DNA from: Rhodospirillales bacterium
GTDB taxonomy: Bacteria > Pseudomonadota > Alphaproteobacteria > Reyranellales > Reyranellaceae
Direction of reading: 5' to 3'
Assembly (NCBI GenBank): GCA_016185145.1
Contig: JACPOB010000034.1
Span: 1-32,705 of the forward strand
DNA length: 32,705 nucleotides
In this document: one piece after another, positions 32,486 through 32,705 of the stretch
Numbering within the stretch: the stretch's first letter is position 1
Layout of the letters: each line of letters opens with the position of its first letter
Position numbers and translations under genes: made by a program
The notes under the pieces: generated by a model
Seen by the model: the letters and a program-made list of their open reading frames with translations, nothing else
Database searches by the model: none
What the model was told of the DNA's origin: nothing

Positions 32486-32705
32486 TCTGACCCTCTGGAC
32501 GTTTCCAGGAGGCTACCGGCCGCCGCGTTTGACCGCTACCTCCAACGTGGAGGACGCGCGATCTAACTAGTTTCTGTCTCGAAAGGCAAGAAAGCCGGAG
32601 ATTATCGGGGTTTTATGAGGCCTTGTGGCGTGTTGTCTGTTGATCTGTATGTGCGTTTTGTGGCATACATACATCGTGAGCAAGAACGAGACCCCCTCCG
32701 ATGTC
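32486..32705. other. Less GC-rich right edge
   Basis: About 190 bases upstream of the 541-residue gene and up to the window edge hold no complete gene. From about 32570 the composition shifts to fewer G+C than the rest of the window, with CATACATACAT at 32664-32674. The stretch probably contains promoters for the leftward gene and for whatever begins at the edge. Confidence 0.4.
32676..32705 (+). CDS. Possible start of a gene running off the right edge
   Basis: GTG 32676 opens a frame MSKNETPSDV that is still open at the edge. Ten codons cannot establish a gene, and no ribosome site is clear. It is listed because the neighbouring sequence has promoter-like, less GC-rich composition and no other gene. 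Confidence 0.2.
   Translation, partial: MSKNETPSDV

Overview
The window is a GC-rich, tightly packed stretch of bacterial chromosome. Gene content and style point to an alphaproteobacterium (Hyphomicrobiales/Rhodospirillales-like): a fused indolepyruvate oxidoreductase of about 1170 residues, an adenylate cyclase with a [2Fe-2S] domain, DUF1045 inside a phosphonate operon, two PhnE permeases, and REP-like palindromes between genes. I cannot name a genus from the sequence alone. I see no tRNA, rRNA, CRISPR array, transposase or phage gene.

Layout. (1) 1-3.4 kb, + strand: an ArsC-type reductase, then a membrane/ferredoxin/class III adenylate cyclase fusion, a secreted TPR protein and a secreted cytochrome P460-family protein. 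(2) 3.6-11.3 kb, - strand: a two-domain universal stress protein, a four-gene operon (two HlyD adaptors, a double ABC-2 permease and an MscS channel with a cyclic-nucleotide-binding domain) and a small two-helix membrane protein. (3) 11.6-16.7 kb: fused indolepyruvate:acceptor oxidoreductase (+), YqgE/AlgH protein (-) and a Prx5-type peroxiredoxin (+) closed by a clear intrinsic terminator.

(4) 16.8-27.8 kb: a complete carbon-phosphorus lyase locus made of two converging operons. phnGHIJKLMN reads rightward. phnC-phnD-phnE-phnE-DUF1045 reads leftward. The two meet tail to tail with a 53-bp coding overlap between phnN and the DUF1045 gene. Both operons have a Pho-box-like sequence upstream: a good match (15/18 to the E. 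coli consensus) before phnC and a weaker one before phnG. PhnC/D/E import phosphonates. PhnG/H/I/L load them onto ribose triphosphate, PhnM removes pyrophosphate, PhnJ/K cleave the C-P bond, and PhnN makes PRPP. No phnP, phnF or phnO is present. The DUF1045 protein carries both signature motifs of 2H phosphoesterases, which act on cyclic phosphates, so it is a natural candidate to open the cyclic ribose phosphate that PhnP handles in E. coli.

(5) 27.9-32.7 kb: an SDR with an atypical active site, a VOC/glyoxalase-fold protein and a membrane-anchored SGNH hydrolase (- strand), an OsmC-family protein (+), and a 541-residue protein I do not recognise (-). The last 200 bases are visibly less GC-rich, and a reading frame may start there and run off the edge.

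An unusual non-coding feature is the density of palindromic repeats inside the phosphonate locus. Three related elements sit before phnL, before phnN and upstream of phnC, and a 132-bp array of five hairpins (two inverted REP-like units) lies between phnE and phnD.
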